Source: Bacteroidales bacterium
GTDB taxonomy: Bacteria > Bacteroidota > Bacteroidia > Bacteroidales > GCA-2748055
DNA length: 64,000 bases
Assembly (NCBI GenBank): GCA_020636775.1
Contig: JACJXF010000003.1
Location: 84,518-148,517 of the forward strand
Reading direction: 5' to 3'
Of the stretch, positions 47,278-56,502 are shown piece by piece (position 1 is the stretch's first letter; every line of letters starts with the position of its first letter). Both the position numbers and the translations under genes were made by a program. Under the pieces are notes generated by a model. The model had not been told where the DNA came from, did no database searches, and saw nothing but the letters and a program-made list of their open reading frames with translations.

Positions 47278-47352
47278 ACACCCTTCACGGCCGTAACGTC
47301 CTTCACGCCGTAACGCCCGTAACGTCCGTAACGCCCGTAACGTCCGTAACGG
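47278..47352. repeat. 9-bp minisatellite, about eight imperfect units (opposite orientation)
   Basis: Read on the minus strand this is a tandem array of GTTACGGAC/GTTACGGGC with degenerate GTGAAGGAC units at one end. It has the same 9-base period and core as the array at 37324-37377. It lies in the 140-base convergent gap between the amylase and the C26 amidotransferase gene. Confidence 0.85.
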
Positions 47353-47360
47353 TTCCCTCC

Positions 47361-48458
47361 CTATTTTGCATCATTCAGAATTCCGGCAAACCAATGCCAC
47401 AAAGCCAGATTAAACTCATATCCATTTTCTTTCTCAATCCTGGTTCTCAGTGATTCCGGGGGTTCAGAGGCTTTGAATAGATAAGAATTATCATAATTAT
47501 AAATATCTGGAACTTCAGGATGAAACTGAAAGGCAAAAACGTTTGGGTACAGCCTATGATGCATGGCTTCAACAATATTTCCATCCATTGAACGGGCATC
47601 GACCTCAAGGTTTTTCCCAAGCTTTTTAACAGCCTGATGATGAGAGCTTAGCACTCCGGGATTTTGACCGGCTGAAACCAGCTTGTCTGAAATCATCCAG
47701 CTATCTTTATTTATTCTGATAGGATGAATCGATCCCCTGAAAAAATCAAGCGAATCAGCTATATTGGTTTCATAGTTCCGATGAAGATTTTCATCGGGCT
47801 GATTCAGGATATCCTCCACCTTATACAGATGATAAACTTCCGAGGGGATATCCTGCACAAGTGTTCCGCCGGTGGCCACGTTCATGGTTTGCAAACCAAG
47901 GCAGATGGCAACAATAAGATAGTCAGGATTTTTATCCATCAATGGAATAAATGTTGTATCCTGCGATCCTCCGAGTAAATGAAAAAGAAAAGAAGCTTCA
48001 AAATAATGACGGTAAGGATCTTCAATAACGGTAAGGGTACTGGTTTTGTCCCCATAAATCACTGGGGGAAGATCAGGTCCACCGTTAAATAATACTCCGC
48101 TGCTTTCATTGAATAATTTTTTGAAGCTTTCAGTACAAGGGTTAATACCAAAAAGAGTTGATGGTTTAAGAATTCCCTTGATTTCCTCCAGTTTGAAATC
48201 CAGTTTATTTTTAGCAATAAATTTCCGTGATTCGCTGTAGTTATAATTTTCTTCCGAAAAGTACACTCCATGGAACTCAACATTTTTGACAGGAAAGATT
48301 CCCTCATTGACCAGAGTTGATATTGTTTGAATATTACCAACAGTGGGATGCATTATCAGAAAAATCTTTTTCCCCGTTTTCTGGGCGTTTAACTGAAATG
48401 TTAACAGAACAGAAAGGGCAAGCGAAAATGCAATCCTAAAAACGTCCTTTGTTTTCAT
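47361..48458 (-). CDS. Exported C26-type glutamine amidotransferase-like hydrolase
   Basis: A 365-residue protein with a signal peptide (1-25, ending LTFQLNAQ) and a class I glutamine amidotransferase fold similar to gamma-glutamyl-GABA hydrolase (PuuD, family C26). The nucleophile elbow is AICLGLQTMN with Cys, the catalytic His-Glu pair lies in FQFHPEVP, and FNGGPDLPPVIYG matches the substrate region. The export signal is odd, because known PuuD-type enzymes are cytosolic. It could cleave gamma-glutamyl peptides in the periplasm; that is inference. It is 92 bases downstream of the purL-end side, on the same strand, but not clearly co-transcribed. Confidence 0.82.
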   Translation of the reverse strand: MKTKDVFRIAFSLALSVLLTFQLNAQKTGKKIFLIMHPTVGNIQTISTLVNEGIFPVKNVEFHGVYFSEENYNYSESRKFIAKNKLDFKLEEIKGILKPSTLFGINPCTESFKKLFNESSGVLFNGGPDLPPVIYGDKTSTLTVIEDPYRHYFEASFLFHLLGGSQDTTFIPLMDKNPDYLIVAICLGLQTMNVATGGTLVQDIPSEVYHLYKVEDILNQPDENLHRNYETNIADSLDFFRGSIHPIRINKDSWMISDKLVSAGQNPGVLSSHHQAVKKLGKNLEVDARSMDGNIVEAMHHRLYPNVFAFQFHPEVPDIYNYDNSYLFKASEPPESLRTRIEKENGYEFNLALWHWFAGILNDAK

Positions 48459-48550
48459 GGAATTATTTACTTTCAGTTAATCTATTGCAAATATGGGATT
48501 TTGGAGCGAATCATAAGTAAATACTTCACTATCCGGTGAAAAGAATTTTT

Positions 48551-51500
48551 TTATTTTCTGTGGTTCTTTACCCATTCTCTTGCATTTACGAAAGCCTCAA
48601 CCCATGGAGTTATCTCATCATCTTTTCTTACGGATGGATAATAGGCGCACTGCCAGGGCATAAATGACCGTTCGAGGTGCGGCATCATGGCAAAATGTCG
48701 ACCATCAGCGGAGCATATTCCTGCTGTTCCAAAGTCGGAGCCATTCGGGTTACCCGGATATTCCGCCTGAGTGTATTTAATGGCAATAGAATATTTGTCT
48801 TCGCTGTAAGGAAATTGAAAACGACCCTCACCATGAGCAACCCAGACCCCTAGTCTCATTCCTGAGAGGGAATGCATCATCACTGAACTGTTTTTTGCAA
48901 TTTCAACACTTATGAAATTGGATTCGAATTTGTGGGATGCATTAAAGTGCATCTCAGCTTTCTTTTCGTGTTCAGGATAAATGAGTCCAAGTTCTATCAT
49001 GAGCTGACAGCCGTTGCATACTCCAAGGCTCAAAGTGTCTTTTCTTTTATAGAAATTTTCCAGAGCTGTCCTGGCTTTATCATTGTATTTGAATGCCCCG
49101 GCCCATCCTTTAGCGGAACCCAGTACATCAGAATTAGAAAAACCTCCCACGAAAACGATCATATTCAGGTCCTCCAGGTTTTCCCTCCCGCTTATAAGGT
49201 CTGTCATGTGAACGTCTTTAACATCTAAACCTGCGAGGTACATCATATATGCCATCTCACGATCGCCATTTACCCCTTTTTCGCGAATGATGGCCGCCTT
49301 TATTCCTGAAGGTTTTCTGTCGGGGCTAATCCCGTACCTGCTCAGCTTTCCGGTGAAATCTTTAGTGTTGAATGATAAAGCCTGATTCCCGTAATTCTGA
49401 AACCTCTTTTTTGCATGTTCCTCTCCCGATTGCCTGCGGTCGAGCTGCCAGGAGGTTTTGAACCAAAGATCCCTCAGGGAATCAATATCAAATTCGAGTG
49501 TTCCTTCTGATGTCCGGATATTCAGACTTCTTCCTTTATGAGGTGCCCCAAGAATCCTGTAATTAACTCCCGCTGAATCAAATATTGCTGCAACCTGAGC
49601 CTTGTTTTTAACCTGAATTACAAGACCCGGATTTTCAGCAAACAGAACTTTTGCTGTATCTTTTTCTGAAAAACCGCTAATATCAATACCGGCTCCATAG
49701 GAACTGTTCGCAAAATTCATTTCAAGCAGGGTGGTCAGAAGTCCCCCGGCAGAAATATCATGACCAGCCAGAATAATTCCGTTGTGGATTAATTTTTGTA
49801 CCGCTTCAAAACAGGCGACAAAATTCTTTGAGTCCTTCACCACCGGAGCTTCTTTACCAACAAAATTCAGAACCTGCGCCAGGCTGCTTCCTCCCAGTTT
49901 GAAATCATCACCTGAAAGATCAATGTAAATCAGGGATGTATCCGTATCCTTTACCAGAACCGGCTCAACAATTTTTCTGATATCACTGACCTCCGCTGCT
50001 GCCGAAATAATAACGGTTCCGGGGGAGTAAACCACTTCATCATTGTATTTCTGAGTCATGGAAAGAGAATCCTTTCCGGTCGGGATGTTAAGCCCGGTTT
50101 CAATGGCAAACCGGCTGGCAGCTTCAACGGCATCATATAGTCTGGCGTCTTCTCCGGGATTTCTGCAGGGCCACATCCAGTTTGCTGAAAGGGAAATGCT
50201 TTTCAATCCATCCGCTAAGGGAGCCCATATGATATTGCTTAGGGCTTCGGCAATGGCCAGAACAGATCCGGCGGCCGGATCAACAAGTCCTGCGGCAGGA
50301 GCATGACCAATGGAGGTTGCAATACCTGCCTTACCCCGATAATCGAGAGCAACCGCTCCAAGATTATTTAATGGCAGCTGAAGTTCACCGGCACACTGCT
50401 GTTTGGCTACCTTACCGGTTACTGAGCGGTCCACCTTGTTGGTAAGCCAGTCTTTGCAGGCAACACTTTCCAGCTGAAGCACCTTTTCTATGTATTCAGT
50501 GATTTTAGAAACAGAGTACTGAACTTCTCCGAAACCGGAGGGCAGTTTTTTATCAGTCATCACAGTTTTGGGCGGATTTCCAAAGAAATCTGTCAGGTCC
50601 AGATCAATAGGGTTAACATTTTCAGCAGGATTTATAAACCGAAAACGGTGGTCTCCGGTGATTTTTCCAATCTTATAAAATGGTGCCCGTTCTCTTTCAG
50701 ATATGCGTTTCAGTTCATCAACATCAGAATTTTTGATCACCAGACCCATTCTTTCCTGGGATTCATTTCCGGCAATTTCTCTGGCCGACAGGGTGGGGTC
50801 GCCCACAGGAAGCTTGCTGATATCGATTTCACCACCGGTAGCTTCCACAAGTTCAGAAAGGCAGTTAAGGTGTCCGCCAGCCCCATGATCGTGAACAGTA
50901 ATAATGCTGTTTTTATCTGATTCAGCGATAGCTCTGATGGCATTATACACTCTTTTTTGCATCTCCGGGTTGGCACGCTGAACGGCGTTAAGCTCAATTT
51001 TATTTCCATATTCACCGGTGGCAACCGATGAAACAGCTCCGCCCCCCATTCCGATTCTGTAGTTATCGCCTCCCAGCAGGATAACAGCATCGTCCTTTGC
51101 GGGAACGTCCTTTTTGCTGTCTTTTAGCTTGCCGTATCCAACACCGCCGGCCAGCATAATAACCTTATCGAAACCAAATTTTTTATAATTTTCAAAATGC
51201 TCGAACGTAAGTAAACTTCCACATATGAGAGGCTGGCCAAATTTATTTCCGAAGTCGCTGGCCCCATTGGAAGCTTTTATTAAAATATCCCCGGGCGACT
51301 GGTATAACCATTTTCGTTCGGGGATATTCTTTTCCCAGTCCCGCCCGCCCTCGGGCCTTGGGTAAGAAGTCATGTAAACGGCAGTGCCTGCCAGAGGAAG
51401 GGCTCCCTTCCCTCCACCTATCCTGTCCCTTATTTCTCCACCGGTTCCCGTGGCTGCACCGTTAAAAGGTTCAACAGTGGTGGGAAAGTTGTGGGTTTCC

Positions 51501-52237
51501 GCTTTTAAGGAGAGGACAGTTTTAATATCCTTTACTTCAAAATAGTCTGCTTTGTCCTGACTGGCAGGAGCAAACTGCTCCACTATGGGACCCTCGTTGA
51601 AGGAGCAATTATCCTGATAGGCTGATACAATTTTATTGGGGTTCATTTTGCTCGTCAGACGTATCAGGTTAAAGAGGCTCGACTTTTTTTCTTCCCCGTC
51701 AATAATAAACGTCCCGTTAAAGATCTTGTGCCGACAATGTTCTGAATTGACCTGTGAGAAACCAAAGACTTCGCTGTCGGTAAGCTGTCGCTTCAATCTT
51801 CTGCTTAAATTTTCGAGATATTCAATTTCTTCAGCGCTTAATGCAAGCCCTTCCTTTTCATTATATGCCGCTATATCATTAATGAATAAAACAGGTTCAG
51901 GCTTTTTATCAACAAAAAAGACGGACTGGCTGAGTCCGTCGTAGTAGGCTTGCAGCATCGGGTCATAGTGGAATTCAGGACCTGAAACCGGGAAATATTC
52001 TTCAATTCTCTGCAGACCCTGAATCCCCATGTTCTGGCTTATCTCAACTGCATTGGTACTCCAGGGCGTGACCATTTCCTTGCGGGGTCCGACATAGCTC
52101 CCTGCAATCCTGTCTTCCGTCATCAATTCTGCATTTCCAAACAACCATTTCAACTTGCCGATATCTCCCGGGCCAGGTTTCTTTTCTGACTGCACGGCGA
52201 TTATCACTAAGTCTTTGGTCCGGAAAAATAGTATCAT
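48551..52237 (-). CDS. purL: Phosphoribosylformylglycinamidine synthase
   Basis: A 1228-residue single-chain FGAM synthase, fourth step of purine synthesis, converting FGAR to FGAM with ATP and glutamine. The PurS-like N-terminus is followed by a linker with FSQVNSEHCRH, two AIRS-related halves (KAETHNFPTTVEPFNGAATG and GKDSLSMTQK), and a C-terminal glutaminase with Cys in LGVCNGCQLM and the His-Glu of the triad near MPHLERSFMPW. This is the fused Proteobacterial-type form, rather than separate PurL, PurQ and PurS. It is preceded by a -7 box candidate at 52312-52319. Confidence 0.96.
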   Translation of the reverse strand: MILFFRTKDLVIIAVQSEKKPGPGDIGKLKWLFGNAELMTEDRIAGSYVGPRKEMVTPWSTNAVEISQNMGIQGLQRIEEYFPVSGPEFHYDPMLQAYYDGLSQSVFFVDKKPEPVLFINDIAAYNEKEGLALSAEEIEYLENLSRRLKRQLTDSEVFGFSQVNSEHCRHKIFNGTFIIDGEEKKSSLFNLIRLTSKMNPNKIVSAYQDNCSFNEGPIVEQFAPASQDKADYFEVKDIKTVLSLKAETHNFPTTVEPFNGAATGTGGEIRDRIGGGKGALPLAGTAVYMTSYPRPEGGRDWEKNIPERKWLYQSPGDILIKASNGASDFGNKFGQPLICGSLLTFEHFENYKKFGFDKVIMLAGGVGYGKLKDSKKDVPAKDDAVILLGGDNYRIGMGGGAVSSVATGEYGNKIELNAVQRANPEMQKRVYNAIRAIAESDKNSIITVHDHGAGGHLNCLSELVEATGGEIDISKLPVGDPTLSAREIAGNESQERMGLVIKNSDVDELKRISERERAPFYKIGKITGDHRFRFINPAENVNPIDLDLTDFFGNPPKTVMTDKKLPSGFGEVQYSVSKITEYIEKVLQLESVACKDWLTNKVDRSVTGKVAKQQCAGELQLPLNNLGAVALDYRGKAGIATSIGHAPAAGLVDPAAGSVLAIAEALSNIIWAPLADGLKSISLSANWMWPCRNPGEDARLYDAVEAASRFAIETGLNIPTGKDSLSMTQKYNDEVVYSPGTVIISAAAEVSDIRKIVEPVLVKDTDTSLIYIDLSGDDFKLGGSSLAQVLNFVGKEAPVVKDSKNFVACFEAVQKLIHNGIILAGHDISAGGLLTTLLEMNFANSSYGAGIDISGFSEKDTAKVLFAENPGLVIQVKNKAQVAAIFDSAGVNYRILGAPHKGRSLNIRTSEGTLEFDIDSLRDLWFKTSWQLDRRQSGEEHAKKRFQNYGNQALSFNTKDFTGKLSRYGISPDRKPSGIKAAIIREKGVNGDREMAYMMYLAGLDVKDVHMTDLISGRENLEDLNMIVFVGGFSNSDVLGSAKGWAGAFKYNDKARTALENFYKRKDTLSLGVCNGCQLMIELGLIYPEHEKKAEMHFNASHKFESNFISVEIAKNSSVMMHSLSGMRLGVWVAHGEGRFQFPYSEDKYSIAIKYTQAEYPGNPNGSDFGTAGICSADGRHFAMMPHLERSFMPWQCAYYPSVRKDDEITPWVEAFVNAREWVKNHRK

Positions 52238-52534
52238 GGATTTGAATTTAATTTATAAAACACAGAATTACAATAAATTAGAATGAAATACATCCTTTTC
52301 ATTCCCGCATACAAAGATAGTAATTATGAAATTGACGCAGTTCTTTTTACGATTACAAAGGATTAACATTTTTCATTCAAATGTTAATAAAGGAGGCAAA
52401 GGGAATTATTATTTATTTTCTGGAGGATTTTAGTTGGATTAAATTCCAAGGGAGTAATCAATCTATCTACGCTAAATTCTTTGCTCAATCCTCGAGTTTA
52501 TTAAGAAGAAACATTTAATTTAGCGGAAATTTCA
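52238..52534. other. Divergent gap with -7 box for purL and a 9-bp inverted repeat
   Basis: On the minus strand TATCTTTG (52319-52312) is a perfect -7 box for purL, though no TTG stands at -33. Further upstream, TTAACATTT (52363-52371) and AAATGTTAA (52379-52387) form a perfect 9-bp inverted repeat with 7-base spacer, a candidate operator. The tRNA gene follows at 52535. Confidence 0.45.
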
Positions 52535-52606
52535 GCCTCATTAGCTCAGTGGTAGAGCAGCTCATTCGTAATGAGCAGGTCGTGGGTTCGACTCCCATGT
52601 GAGGCT
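52535..52606 (+). tRNA. tRNA-Thr (anticodon CGT)
   Basis: A 72-base cloverleaf: acceptor GCCTCAT pairing with GTGAGGC, D-arm GCTC/GAGC, anticodon stem GCTCA/TGAGC with loop TTCGTAA, and T-loop TTCGACT between GTGGG and CCCAT. The anticodon CGT at 52567-52569 reads ACG, threonine. There is no encoded CCA and no other tRNA next to it. Confidence 0.97.
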
Positions 52607-52658
52607 CCTGACAATGAATGACTACTGTTTCTAAAATTTACAGACAAAACCCGGAAGA

Positions 52659-53429
52659 ATGAATGAAACCCTAAGCTTTAAAGCAGTAATTTTTGATTTA
52701 GACGGTGTAATTACAAAGACTGCACTGGTTCACTCTTCTGCCTGGTCGAGAATGTTCAATGACTATCTTGCCTACAGGAATAAGGTTTACGGTGAAAATC
52801 AGGCCCGGTTTGAGCATGAAAAGGATTACCTGCCATATGTAGACGGAAAACCCAGGTATAAGGGTGTTTCTGATTTTCTTGTATCCCGGTCCATTCACAT
52901 TGAATTCGGAGATCCTGCCGATAGTCCTGAAAAGGAAACAGTCTGCGGACTGGGTAACCGTAAGAACGAATATTTTAATAATATCCTGGAAACAGATGGG
53001 GTAGAGGTCTATGATTCAACCCTAAAATTGTTGCACGAATTAATTTCTTCGGGCATAAAGGTTGGTGTTGCTTCATCGAGTGCTAATTGCAGAAAAGTGC
53101 TGGAGAGGGCGGGTATTATACAGCTTTTTGAAACCCGTGTTGATGGTGAAGTTTCTGCCAGGCTTGGACTAAAGGGGAAGCCGGAACCTGATATTTTTAC
53201 CACTGCATCAGACAATCTTGGAGTGAACTATAAGGATGCCATTGTTGTGGAAGACGCTGTAAGTGGAGTGCAGGCGGGTAAAAAGGGAAATTTTGGACTG
53301 GTACTTGGTATTGCCAGAGAGGGAAATGCTTCTGAACTGCTTAAAAACGGCGCTGATATTGCAGTTAGTGATATTGCAGAGATAGGTGGAATTAATGGAC
53401 TGGAAAGAGAATTCCGTAGAAATTTCTAA
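52659..53429 (+). CDS. HAD-superfamily phosphatase / beta-phosphoglucomutase-like
   Basis: A 256-residue subfamily IA HAD protein. The nucleophile motif is AVIFDLDGVITKTA, motif II is the Ser in VASSSANCRKV, motif III the Lys in GLKGKPEPDIF, and motif IV the acids in IVVEDAVSGVQAG. The cap contains DYLPYVDGKPRYKGVSDFL, as seen in proteins associated with trehalose or kojibiose phosphorylases. No such phosphorylase lies near. It could be a sugar phosphatase or beta-phosphoglucomutase. It is 92 bases before the kinase-like gene on the same strand. Confidence 0.85.
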   Translation: MNETLSFKAVIFDLDGVITKTALVHSSAWSRMFNDYLAYRNKVYGENQARFEHEKDYLPYVDGKPRYKGVSDFLVSRSIHIEFGDPADSPEKETVCGLGNRKNEYFNNILETDGVEVYDSTLKLLHELISSGIKVGVASSSANCRKVLERAGIIQLFETRVDGEVSARLGLKGKPEPDIFTTASDNLGVNYKDAIVVEDAVSGVQAGKKGNFGLVLGIAREGNASELLKNGADIAVSDIAEIGGINGLEREFRRNF

Positions 53430-53521
53430 TCCGGGTTCAGAATGTTTATAAAAATATTTTCAAATTGCCTTTTATTCAAATATGGATTATAATTTTGACC
53501 TAACCGATTAAATTATTAAGC

Positions 53522-54187
53522 ATGCTTGGAGATGTATTGCAAATTCGTGATAATCATATAAAGGCGGCCGAAGCGCTTGCCAAAAAGATAATTGAGCAAA
53601 AATCCCATAAGCCAAAAGACTATAAATATATTGTTGGAATTTCCGGAGAATCGGGCTCGGGTAAATCAGAAATTGCATATTCCCTGGCAAAAAGAATGAA
53701 AAAAGAGCATCTCAGAGTAAAAGTATTGCATACGGATAATTACTTCAAGGTAGCACCTCTTTTACAGTCGGAATGGCGGAAAGCCAAGGGGATAGAAAGT
53801 GTTGGAACCGGAGAATACGACTGGAATCTCATCCACAGGAATATTCAGGATTTTAAAGAGGAAAGAGAATCCATGATGCCTTGCATAGATATTATACCCC
53901 AGCAGGTTGATAAGCTTATTACAGACTTTAAAAAGATTGATTTGCTGATTATCGAGGGATTATATGCAATAAAATCGGATGGAATAGATCTCAGAGTGTT
54001 TATTGAGCTTACCAATGCCGAATCCGAACTTCTGGGAAATCAGAACCCTGCCGGTGAACAATCAGAGTTTACAAAATCAGTTCTTGAAAAGGAACATCAA
54101 AATGTACTTTCCTTAAAACCGATGTCGGATATAATTATAAACAGGGGATTTGAAGTTCTGGATTCAAAAACTCAGATTCCTGTATAA
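53522..54187 (+). CDS. Uridine kinase-like P-loop NTPase
   Basis: A 221-residue P-loop protein related to uridine kinase and phosphoribulokinase. Walker A is GISGESGSGKSEIA near residue 40, an Asp in HTDNYF fits the nucleoside or metal site, and LLIIEGLYAI is the Walker B-like strand. There is an N-terminal extension of about 38 residues before the P-loop, compared with classical Udk. The kinase substrate is not certain. It follows the HAD gene, which suggests sugar or nucleoside phosphate handling, but that is only context. Confidence 0.8.
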   Translation: MLGDVLQIRDNHIKAAEALAKKIIEQKSHKPKDYKYIVGISGESGSGKSEIAYSLAKRMKKEHLRVKVLHTDNYFKVAPLLQSEWRKAKGIESVGTGEYDWNLIHRNIQDFKEERESMMPCIDIIPQQVDKLITDFKKIDLLIIEGLYAIKSDGIDLRVFIELTNAESELLGNQNPAGEQSEFTKSVLEKEHQNVLSLKPMSDIIINRGFEVLDSKTQIPV

Positions 54188-54192
54188 CAGCT

Positions 54193-54621
54193 TTATTGAT
54201 ATTTAAGTCTAACGTCGAGCAGTCCTCCTTTTACAATCCAGCAGTTTCCGTCGCAGGCATCTGCAATAAACCTGGTTACCATGCGGTCTCCGTCAACAGC
54301 AATAATGGTCTTATCGTTTTTACGGTAGTAGGCTTTTACAGAATAATCTTTATTTACCGGTACCAGATGGTAAAATAACTCAGTAAATACTTCTCCTTCC
54401 CAGCTTAATTTTCCTGACTCAACATTTCCCTGATAGATCTGAAGGTAAACGGAATCATAAACTCCTTCCAGAATACTCAGGTCAATTGACAATTCAAAGC
54501 TGTCGGGTTCGGAACTCATACATTCGGCACAATTCACTTCAATAGTGGAGTTCCCTTTCTGACATGAAAATGCAATGATCAGACCAAGGATTAAAAACGT
54601 CAGTAACAGACTTCTCTTCAT
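54193..54621 (-). CDS. Hypothetical lipoprotein
   Basis: A 142-residue protein I do not recognise. A lipoprotein signal (1-20) with the lipobox IIAFSC is followed by a Cys pair in VNCAECMS and a second in DACDGNCWIV, so disulfides are likely. The mature part is mostly predicted beta strand. It lies 5 bases from the end of the kinase-like gene, tail to tail, and downstream of the ankyrin protein gene on the same strand at 66 bases, so the two may be co-transcribed. Confidence 0.65.
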   Translation of the reverse strand: MKRSLLLTFLILGLIIAFSCQKGNSTIEVNCAECMSSEPDSFELSIDLSILEGVYDSVYLQIYQGNVESGKLSWEGEVFTELFYHLVPVNKDYSVKAYYRKNDKTIIAVDGDRMVTRFIADACDGNCWIVKGGLLDVRLKYQ

Positions 54622-54687
54622 TTCTTTTTATTTTTCCGGTAATTATATGTTCAGATTAGTATTAAAATGTCAATATAAGGGTGAATG

Positions 54688-56112
54688 TTATTCAAGCCAG
54701 GATATCTTTTTCTCGGTAAGTTTCTTTTTGGCGAGGCTAAGATTAACACTGACTCCAAGGTTGATACGCCCGGGTTTCACCTCAGGAGTATTGTAATTTA
54801 CATACTTATAGGCCAGCCAGCTTGAAACATAGCTGCCGGAGTAATATAATCCAACAACAGGTACTGTAAGGAAAGTTGCAGGGGGATTCTTATCACTCCC
54901 CAGAAATCCACCGAAAGTATAAAATTCATCTATACCTACATAGAGACCTTTGGCAGAAGAACTGTTCCGGGTAAAATTAAACCTCTTTTCCAGACCTGCA
55001 TAAAAGTAGTATCTCCTTTCCCAGTATTGATATGTAACACTGTCATTTTCAGGATAAAGAACCCTGTTTGAAAGAGGCCTGAAGCCAAATCCACCATTAA
55101 TCCCAATGCCGTATTTAGCATCCTTAATACTAATATTCAAACCGTTCATGTAGTCGGAAAAGTTAAAATCCAGGTAAGGACCTATACAAAGGGTATTAAA
55201 ATGAGGATTCGGGTTAGGCTTTGCTTCGTTAGATTCCAGCAGTTCAGCAATTACATCCTCCTTTTTTAATTTTGCCAGTTCAAGAATTGTGTAGCCGGAT
55301 TCAGTTTTTGTATTTACATCTGAACCCAGATTTATGAGAGTTTCTGTTAATTCAGCATCCCCATTTATGACAGCAAAGGTAAGGGCGGAATAGCCACCGC
55401 TGTTTACAAGCCCGATATTTGCTCCTTTGTCTATTAAAAGATAAACAATTTCTGAGTTTCCTCTCTGAACGGCTGTCATCAATGCTGTAAAACCATAAAT
55501 ATCAGTTGTGTCAATGGCGACTCCATGTTCAATAAGTAATCCGGCGGCTTCCAGCGAATTATTGTAAGCAGCAGAAATCAAGGGGGTATTCCCCTTGCTG
55601 TCAGCAATTTCCGGATTTGCTCCATAAAAAATAAGCATGTCCATTACATCGTAATTGTTGAGGGCAGCGGCATGATTCACTGCAGTTGCTCCATCACTGT
55701 CCCTGATATCAAGATTTGCTTTTTTGGAAGCGAAATACTCAGCTATTTCATAGTGGTTTCTTTCAGCGGCTGAAATAAGGGCAGTGGGTCCGGTAAAGGG
55801 TTTCTTATTTATGTCAGCTCCTTTTTCGACGAGTAACTTAACTATTTCAAAAAAACCACTTTCAGTTGCATACATGAGAGGTGTTACGCCTTCGATGGTT
55901 GAAGAATTAGGATCGGCTCCCCTGTCAAGTAAAAAACTAACAGCTGCAATATCTCCTTTATCAACGGCAAGGAGCAAATTGTAATCATCGTCCCAGCTGA
56001 CAAAGTAGCTGGTATCTGCAGGTGGATTAATCTGGGCATGCAGGGATAAATTCCAAAGTCCCACAAAAATGAAAAGTGATGTTTTAATAAACAGTTTTTT
56101 ATTATGAAGCAT
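54688..56112 (-). CDS. Exported ankyrin-repeat protein with C-terminal barrel-like domain
   Basis: A 474-residue exported protein. After a signal peptide (1-26, ending LSLHAQ) come about eight ankyrin repeats from residue 42 to about 300, for example TPLMYATESGFFEIVKLLVE and TALMTAVQRGNSEIVYLLID. The last 170 residues have alternating aromatic and polar strands (LCIGPYLDFNFSDYM, YYFYAGLEKRFNF, PGRINLGVSVNLSLA), suggestive of an outer-membrane barrel. Ankyrin repeats are usually cytosolic; here they would sit in the periplasm, tethered to a barrel. Partner and function are unknown. The barrel part is inferred from pattern. Confidence 0.75.
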   Translation of the reverse strand: MLHNKKLFIKTSLFIFVGLWNLSLHAQINPPADTSYFVSWDDDYNLLLAVDKGDIAAVSFLLDRGADPNSSTIEGVTPLMYATESGFFEIVKLLVEKGADINKKPFTGPTALISAAERNHYEIAEYFASKKANLDIRDSDGATAVNHAAALNNYDVMDMLIFYGANPEIADSKGNTPLISAAYNNSLEAAGLLIEHGVAIDTTDIYGFTALMTAVQRGNSEIVYLLIDKGANIGLVNSGGYSALTFAVINGDAELTETLINLGSDVNTKTESGYTILELAKLKKEDVIAELLESNEAKPNPNPHFNTLCIGPYLDFNFSDYMNGLNISIKDAKYGIGINGGFGFRPLSNRVLYPENDSVTYQYWERRYYFYAGLEKRFNFTRNSSSAKGLYVGIDEFYTFGGFLGSDKNPPATFLTVPVVGLYYSGSYVSSWLAYKYVNYNTPEVKPGRINLGVSVNLSLAKKKLTEKKISWLE

Positions 56113-56502
56113 GCGAAATATTATTTTGTTATAAAAGTATAATAATACTGCGAATATATTGCGGCTTTTGGCTTTAGACTGCCTTAATTCCGGCTTTCAA
56201 TGCTCAAACACAATGAAAGAATATAAGTTAGTTTTTTCTGTCAATATAAATCATTTGTTTGTCAAAAATAATTGATTTTTAGGAACAATAATGCAGATTA
56301 AGGCAACCAAAATACTGTGTTTAAAGTCACAGTAGTATATCAAAACCGAATTTAATCTTCTAAAGACATTTTTTTGAAGACGTTTTATATACATTCATGT
56401 AAAACATCGCGATTCATTATGTCTTTTGAATAAATGATGCTTGTTGCAGGTATTGATTTTGTACTTTTATAAAGAATTTAGCCAGTATTTATTTCCTATC
56501 CT
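56113..56502. other. Divergent intergenic region with inverted repeat
   Basis: About 390 AT-rich bases between the ankyrin gene and the adhesin. TACTGTG (56313-56319) and CACAGTA (56328-56334) form an exact 7-bp inverted repeat with an 8-base spacer, a possible operator. A weak -7-like TACTTTTA sits about 40 bases before the adhesin start. I see no gene. Confidence 0.4.
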
